Origin: Artemia franciscana
Lineage: Eukaryota; Arthropoda; Branchiopoda; Anostraca; Artemiidae
NCBI RefSeq assembly: GCF_032884065.1
Contig: NC_088879.1
Span: 16,994,489-17,058,488 of the forward strand
Reading direction: 5' to 3'
DNA: 64,000 bases
In this document: positions 57,585 to 64,000 of the stretch, piece by piece
Position numbering within the stretch: position 1 is the stretch's first letter
Layout: each line of letters starts with the position of its first letter
Made by a program: the position numbers and the translations under genes
The notes under the pieces: generated by a model
The model's input: the letters and a program-made list of their open reading frames with translations, nothing else
Databases searched by the model: none
Told to the model about the DNA's origin: nothing

Positions 57585-59535
57585 ATATACAAACTGAGAA
57601 ATGCGACCAGAAAAGCAACCATAAGATATGAGGAGTCGATAGCACTAGAGGCAAAAACCAATCCAAAAAAATTTTGGAGATATGTCACTTCAAACAACCC
57701 AAGCCGCAGGTCGATCCATCATTTTACCTCCAGCGATGGAACCAAAATAACCGACCCATTGGTAATGGCAGATACCCTCAATCAATGCTTCTCGTCAAAT
57801 TTCTCTAAAGACCCTGGATGCCCCCCACCGGATATGCCGACCACCCACATCAAACACCCTATGCCACCGATCCAGTTCACAGCTTGTGATACTTACAAGC
57901 GCCTAAAAACTTTGGACCCATCCAAGGCAAAGGGACCCGATGGCATCCATCCTAGGTTGCTGAAGGAGACCGCAGCTGAAATAGCGGAACCCCTGACAAG
58001 AATATTCCAGATGTCAATAGCTTCCAAAACTATTCCCTCTGACTGGAAAACAGCAAATGTCATGCCAGTTTTCAAAAAAGGACAGAAAGATAAACCACAG
58101 AATTACAGACCCATCAGCCTGACTTCTGTCCCATCAAAAGTCATGGAAGGCGTCTTAAATGATGCAATCGTTGCACATCTGGAAACTAACAGCCTGTTAT
58201 ACGATGGACAACATGGTTTCAGGAAGGGTCGCTCTGTGGAGACAAACCTAATTCAATCATATGACATAATCACCAAGATGATTGAGGAAGGCCTTCCAGT
58301 TGACGTACTCTTGCTGGACCAAGCCAAAGCTTTCGAGAAGGTAGTACACTCGTACCTGGAAAGGAAACTAGAGTTCTATCAACTCCACCAAGATGTAAGG
58401 GAATGGATTATCCAGTTTCTCAAGGATAGAATACAGAGGGTGATGATGTATGATGAGGAGGGGAATCAAATCATGTCAAACCCAACTCCAGTGCTCAGCG
58501 GAGTTCCGCAAGGAACTAAACTGGGACCTACCCTCTTCAACATGTTCATCAATGACTCAGCCCAGTCAGTGCAAAATGACCTTAAACTGTTTGCAGACGA
58601 CTCGAAATTGTTTGGCCCAGTCGCAAACAACCAACAGTGCGCAGCTCTGCAGGCAGATCTGCACACCCTCAACAACTGGTCCTCTTCCTGGTCCCTCGAG
58701 TTTAATGCTGAAAAGTGCAAAGTCCTACATCTTGGCCCTAAGAACCCAGGAATGACATATACAATGACAGATCGTACTGGGAAGCTCATAACTTTGGAAA
58801 CTGTCACCGAAGAAAGAGACCTTGGGGTCATTGTTGATGACAAAATGAAATTCCATAGTCACAGCAAATACCTAGCTGCAAAAGGCAACAGGTCCCTTGG
58901 TCTCATCAGACGTAATATCACCAGTAGATCTCCCGGGACAATCAGGAAGCTATATACAGGACTGGTCAGACCGCAACTTGAGTACGGAGTCTCTCTTGCC
59001 GTTCCCCACTATGTCGTGGACAAGAAGATCCTTGAGAGCGTTCAGCGGAGGGCTACAAAACTACCAACCAAATGTAAGAACCTCTCGTACCCTGAACGCC
59101 TCAAGAAACTCAAGCTCCCAACCCTGACGTACAGGAGGAAACGTGGAGATGCAATCCTGACCCACAAGCTGCTGGAGAATGGTGTCACACCAGGGCTTTT
59201 TAATAAGTCGCTCTCTAGCCACACCCGGGGCCACACCAAGAAGCTCCAGCAACAAAGAAGCTCACGGAGAGAACGTTCCAACTTCTTCTCAACTCGTGCT
59301 GTTCCACTGTGGAATTCCCTTAGTGAAGAAACAGTTCAGTCCAAAACTGTTGACAACTTCAAAAAAGCAATTGACCGAGACTGGGCAGCGATGGAGTGGA
59401 AACTACACTGGGAGGCCAGTGGATCTACTCAACGGAACTAGACAACGCACTTCCACCTCCATCACTCAACCGGCGAATCTACAGGATGTTCACCCAACCT
59501 TATTCGCCGGCCAGTGCGATTTAAGGTTAAGGTAG
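57585..59535 (+). mobile_element. CR1/L2-like LINE with intact RT frame, 5'-truncated
   Basis: One uninterrupted frame from about 57585 to 59441 (over 610 codons) covers the pre-RT linker (NPKKFWRYV), FKKGQKDKPQNYRPISL, motif A (LLLDQAKAFEKV, where the usual AFDK Asp is Glu but the catalytic first Asp remains), GVPQGTKLGPTLF, the catalytic FADDSKL near 58590, and the C-terminal AVPLWNSLSEETVQ. The endonuclease is missing. The 3' UTR carries the stem-loop at 59470-59510 and a TTAAGGTTAAGGTA tail. The intact frame suggests a recent insertion. Same family as 13643-14826. Confidence 0.88.
59470..59510 (+). repeat. 3' UTR stem-loop of the CR1/L2-like LINE
   Basis: CCGGCGAAT pairs with ATTCGCCGG over 9 bp around a 23-nt loop containing CTACAGGA, immediately before the TGCGATTTAAGG end. 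Confidence 0.75.
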
Positions 59536-60467
59536 TAATTTTTGAAAGTTTTCTGAACAATTGCCTGATACTCTGTGCATATAAAGTAGTAATTCTACCA
59601 AGTTCTATTGTCAAATCGAAGCGGGTGTTGTAGGAGGGATATGATTCAAAGGGGTGCGGGGCTTAAAAAGTGTCAGAAGCATCTCGTTTTGACCATTGCT
59701 TCTTTTAGTGGCTAAATTATTGATCAAGTCAGTCTTTCTTGTTAAATTGCAAACTTGTAAAACCGAAAAAAACGTGGAAATTTGCAAAAAGACGAAAAGA
59801 GAATAAACAGTTGCTTAACTTTACTGTTAATTTGTCAAAATTTTTCACACATTCCCCCCCTTCCCCACTCCAGTTTGTTTTGGTGCTACGTTAATTGCTC
59901 CTTTATAGTGTCGGTTACTTTCGAAGTACTTGCGTCTGATTTTCTGTCTTATAAACATCCCTCTGGAAATTATTTTAGAGAGATTTGTTGTGCTGGGATG
60001 CTACTTGGAATGATTCCTCAAGAACAATCCTCAAAATACTGGGGCTCTTTTTCTACAAGCCCAGCCATATATTCCCAAGCTAAAATAGGGCTACTATTCA
60101 TGCGGTCTTTCGGTTTTCTCGTCATATATTTATGCACCTGTTTGGTTTTTTTTTGTTCATTTATCCTTTTTTCACTTACACACTTGTTTAGCTTTTATCA
60201 TTCTGATTTTCACCGTCGTCCAATTATAAACTCAAAAACTAAAGTACGACTGACGATATTTTCAATTAACCCTTTCGATATTTTATATCATTCTTAACAT
60301 ATTTACACGCCTTTTCCAATTTTTGATTTCTAGTTTGCCGTTTTGCTTCTTTCTTTATGCTTGTTCATCTTCCGTCGTTCTGATCTTCATTGTTCTTCTT
60401 TTGCCCAATTAGCTATATACTCAAAAGCTAAACTACGACTGGCAAGTATTTTCTAAGATTTCTGGTT
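59536..60467. other. No gene; internal repeat around 60160-60440
   Basis: The open frame 59782-60297 is AT-rich, hydrophobic and contains part of a diverged direct repeat (CTCAAAA.CTAAA.TACGACTG occurs at about 60230 and 60420), so I take it as non-coding. Confidence 0.45.
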
Positions 60468-62284
60468 CCCCTCAACTGCCCCCCTCCAATTAAGCTGGAT
60501 CCGGTTGAGATTTAAAATAAGAGATCTGAGTTACGAGATCCTTCTAAATATGAAGTTTCATGAAGATCCAATCACTCCTTCGTAAGTAAAAAATACGTCA
60601 TTTTTTCTTATTTTTCAGAATTACCCCCCCCCCCCCCGCAATAGAGCGAATCCGTTCCAATTATGTAAATCACGTATGCAAGACTTCTGCTTATTTTTCC
60701 CAACCAAGTTTCATCCCAATCCCTCCAATCTAAGCGTTTTCCATCATTTTAGGTTTCCCCACCCCAAACTTCCCCCAATGTCACCAGATCCGGTCAGGAT
60801 TTAAAATAAGAGCTTTGAGACACGATATCCTTCTATTATCAAATTTCATGGAGATCCAATCACCCGTTCGTAAGTTAGAAATACCTCCTTTTTTCTAATT
60901 TTTCAGAATTAACCCCCTCCCCCAACTACCCCAAAGAGAGCGGATCCGTTCTGGTTATGTCAATCAAGTATCTATGACCCGTGTTTTTTCCCCACCAAGT
61001 TTCATCCCGATCCCTCCACTCTAAGTGTTTTCCAAGTTTTAGGTTTCCCCCTCCCAACTCCTCCCCCCAATGTCACCAGATCCGTTCGGGTTTAAAATAA
61101 GAGCTCTGAACCACGATATCCTTCTAAATATCAAATTTCATTGAGATCCGATCACCCGTTCGTTAGTTAAAAATACCTCATTTTTTCAATTTTTCAGAAA
61201 TACTCCCCCCCCCCAACTACCCCAAAGAGAGCGGATCCGTTCCGTTTATGTCAATCATCTATCTAGGACTTGTGTTTAATTTTCCCACCATGTTTCATCC
61301 CGATCCCTCCACTCTAAGTGTTTTCCAAGTTTTAGGTTTCCCCCTCCCAACTCCCCGCCCCCATCACCAGATCCGGTCGGGATTTAAAATAAGAGCTCTA
61401 AGACACGATATCCTTCTAAACATTAAATTTCACTGAGATCCAATCACCCGTTCGTAAGTTGAAAATACCTCATTTTTCTAATTTTTAAGAATTACTCCCC
61501 CCCCCCAAAAAAAAACTACCCCAAAGAGAACGAATCAGTTATGATTATGTCAATCATGTATTTGGGACTTGCGCTTATTTTTCCCATCAAGTTTCATCCC
61601 GATCCCTCCACTCTAAGTGTTTTACAAGATTTTAGGTTTCCCCCCTCCAACTCCCCCCAATGTCATCAGACCCGGTCGGGATTTAAAATAAGAGCTCTGA
61701 GACACAATATCATTCCAAACATCAAATTTCATTAAGATCCAATCACCCGCTCATAAGTTAAAAATACTTCATTTTTTCCGAATTAACCGCCCCCCCCCAG
61801 ATGGTCAAATCGCGAAAACGACTATTTTTAATTTAATCAGGTCCGGTCCCTGATACGCTTGCCAAATTTCATCGTCCTAGCTTACCTGGAAGTGCCTAAA
61901 GTAGCAAAACCGGGACTTTAGGTTTCCCCCCTCCAACTCCTCCCAATGTCATCAGATCCTGTCAGGATTTAAACTAATAACTCTGAGTCACAATATCATT
62001 CCAAACATCAAATTTCATTAAGATCCAATCACCCGCTCATAAGTTAAAAATACTTCATTTTTTCTATTTTTTGCGAATTAACCGGGCCCCCACTCCCCCC
62101 CCCCAGATGGTCAAATCGGGAAAACGTCTATTTCTAATTTAATATGGTCCGGTCCCTGATACGCTTGCCAAATTTCATCGTCCTAGCTTACTTGGAAGTG
62201 CCTAAAGTAGCAAAACCGGGACCGACAGACAGACAGAATTGGCGATTGCTATATGTCACTTGGTTAATACCAAGTGCCATAAAA
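60468..62284 (-). mobile_element. Family A element, copy 5 (tail lost)
   Basis: Reverse-oriented copy with the hairpin end (ACCAAGTGCCATA at about 62270-62282). It has the same internal head-duplication junction as copy 4 (near 61917) and five or six minisatellite units. The GAGCTC tail is missing. Confidence 0.8.
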
Positions 62285-63784
62285 ACGGAATTTTGATGCT
62301 AAAAGATACATAAAAAAAATCGAATTTTCATGCTGATTTTAAATATATAAGTTTTATAAAATTTAGTCTTTGTCGTCAAAAGTTACGAGCCTGAGAAAAT
62401 TTGCCTTATTTTGGAAAATAGGGAGAAACACCCCCGAAACGTCGTAGAATCTTAACGAAAATCACACCATCGCATTCAGCGTATCAGAGAACCTTAAAGC
62501 AAAAATTTCAAGCTCCTATCTACAAAAATGTGGAATTTCGTATTTTTTGCGAGAAGACGTATCACGGGTGTTTATTTGTTTTGGCGTTTTTTTTTTTTGT
62601 TTTTTTTTCAGGGGTCATCATATCGACCAAGTGGTCCTAGAATGTTGCAAGAGGGCTCATTCTAATGGGAATGAAAAGTTCTAGTGCCCTTTTTAAGTGA
62701 CCAAAAAAATTGGAGGGCACCTAGGCTCCCTCCCTCGCTCTTTTTCCCCAAAGTCAACGGATCAAAATTTTGAGATAGCTATTTTGTTCAGCATAGTTGA
62801 AACCCATAATAACTATGTCTTTGGGGGTGCCTTACTCAAGCTCAACTTTGACCAGTGTTTACATACAGTAATGGTTATTGGGAAGTGTACAGACCTTTTC
62901 AGGGGGATTTTTTGGTTTGGGGTGGGGTTGAGGGGAGGGGGCTATGTGGGGGATCTTTCCTTGGAGGAATATGTCATGGGGCAAGAGAAATTCAATGAAA
63001 AGGGCGCGGGATTTTCTAGCATTACTATAAAAAAAAACAATGAAAAAATAAACATGAAGAAGTTTTTCAATTGAAAGTAAGGAGTAGCATTAAAACTTAA
63101 AACGAACAGAAATTATTACGCACATGAGGGATTCTATAAATACTTCAGCATAAAGAGCGAGGTATTTAAGAGGAGATAAATACCTCACTCTTTATGCTAA
63201 AGTTTTTTAGTAATTTCAACTATTTATTCTACGGCCTTTCTGATTCAGGGGTCATTCTTAAAGAAAGGGGACAAAACTTAAGATTTAGCGTAAAGAGCGG
63301 GGTATTAACGAGGGGACAAACCCCCTCACATACATAATAAAAATATAAGAATATAAAAGTTTGTTACGTAAGTCAATTCTTAAGAAAGCCATTTAGCCAA
63401 AAAAAGAATTAATATGCAAATTTCATTTTAATATTTTATGTGAGGAGAGCCAAAATCAAACATGCATTAATTCAAAAATGTTCAGAAATTAAATAGAAAA
63501 ACTAGTTTTTTTTAACTGAAAGTAAGGAGTGACATTAAAACTTAAAACGAACAGAAATTATTCCGTATATTAAATAAGTTGTCCCCTCTGCAATCCCTCG
63601 CTCTTTACGCTAAAGTTTGACTCTTTGCCACAGTTCTACTTTTTAAAACAATTAAAAACTTTAGCGTAAAGAGCGAGGGATTGCGGAGGGGACAACCCAT
63701 TTCATATACGGAGTAATTTCTGTTCGTTTTTAAGTTTTAATATCGCTCCTTACTTTTAGTTAAAAAACTAGTTTTTTTATTTAT
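62285..63784 (+). mobile_element. Family B element, copy 7 (hairpin end lost, foldback present)
   Basis: Starts at ACGGAATTTTGATG, just after family A copy 5, and runs to a foldback at 63491-63784. Both arms carry AACTAGTTTT (other copies have ACAAGTTTT) and GCAATCCCTCGC or its complement. Confidence 0.8.
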
Positions 63785-64000
63785 ATAATTTAAAGACAAT
63801 TCAAACCTTACAAAATAGAGCTTTAAAGTCAATTTATTTTAATAAGCTTATTGCTAAAGAAATTTTTCTTAAATCTCAATTAATAACAATAAGACAAACT
63901 TGCCAATTCCAAACTGCTGTATTTATGTAACAGTATAACACCCACAGGACTAAAACAACTTGTCGTTTTTCATTTATCATTATATTATCATGCTTATCTA
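63785..64000. other. No feature seen
   Basis: AT-rich end of the window without open frames or repeats that I recognise. Confidence 0.4.

Noticed and set aside
59782-60297. 171-codon hydrophobic frame (+)
   Set aside because: AT-driven composition, no plausible start context, and it overlaps a diverged direct repeat; nothing supports a membrane protein.

Overview
The window is animal nuclear DNA, most likely from an arthropod with a large repeat-rich genome. The evidence is short host exons with GT-AG borders, long AT-rich introns, several non-LTR retrotransposon clades, tRNA-derived SINEs and long (AT)n runs. A branchiopod crustacean such as a brine shrimp would fit the repeat style, but that is inference. 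One 100-N assembly gap lies at 3245-3344.

Host genes are sparse. On the + strand two consecutive exons (8585-8740 and 10475-10579) encode the WH2-containing C-terminal part of WASH complex subunit 1. Further along, an exon at 19679-19940 and a possible second at 22898-23014 resemble the nuclear-pore glycoprotein NUP210/gp210, with one reading-frame break. Two in-phase exons (53907-54483 and 56692-56790) encode an Arg/Gly-rich protein I cannot name. On the - strand, exon-like segments at 46592-46784, 47362-47404 and 47496-47601, and another at 39140-39266, belong to one or more unidentified genes.

Nearly everything else is mobile DNA, much of it nested. The best-preserved coding element (10686-13029) joins a Mutator-like transposase domain to a YqaJ-type PD-(D/E)XK nuclease and carries one frameshift, directly downstream of the WASHC1 exons. 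Non-LTR elements include a gag/EN/RT element (4785-7990, -), two CR1/L2-like elements (13643-14826, - and 57585-59535, +), two further RT types (31924-32700, - and 51742-53680, +), RTE fragments (38497-38880, 45075-45925, 51244-51464) and a Penelope-like RT (24400-25750, -). A broken protein-primed type B DNA polymerase at 17345-17905 suggests a Polinton/Maverick or a viral relic.

Two non-coding families dominate. Family A (copies near 0.9, 25.9, 40.0, 49.2 and 60.5 kb) has a hairpin end, a roughly 290-bp internal minisatellite and subterminal inverted repeats, resembling Helentron-derived (HINE/DINE-like) elements. Family B (copies near 13.2, 28.3, 34.4, 41.3, 43.0, 51.5 and 62.3 kb) is a composite element of about 1.7 kb. 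It has a 9-bp-arm hairpin at one end and a long foldback at the other. The two arms of each foldback share changes not found in other copies, which points to arm-to-arm homogenisation. The two CR1/L2-like elements keep a 9-bp 3' stem-loop by three compensatory base-pair changes.
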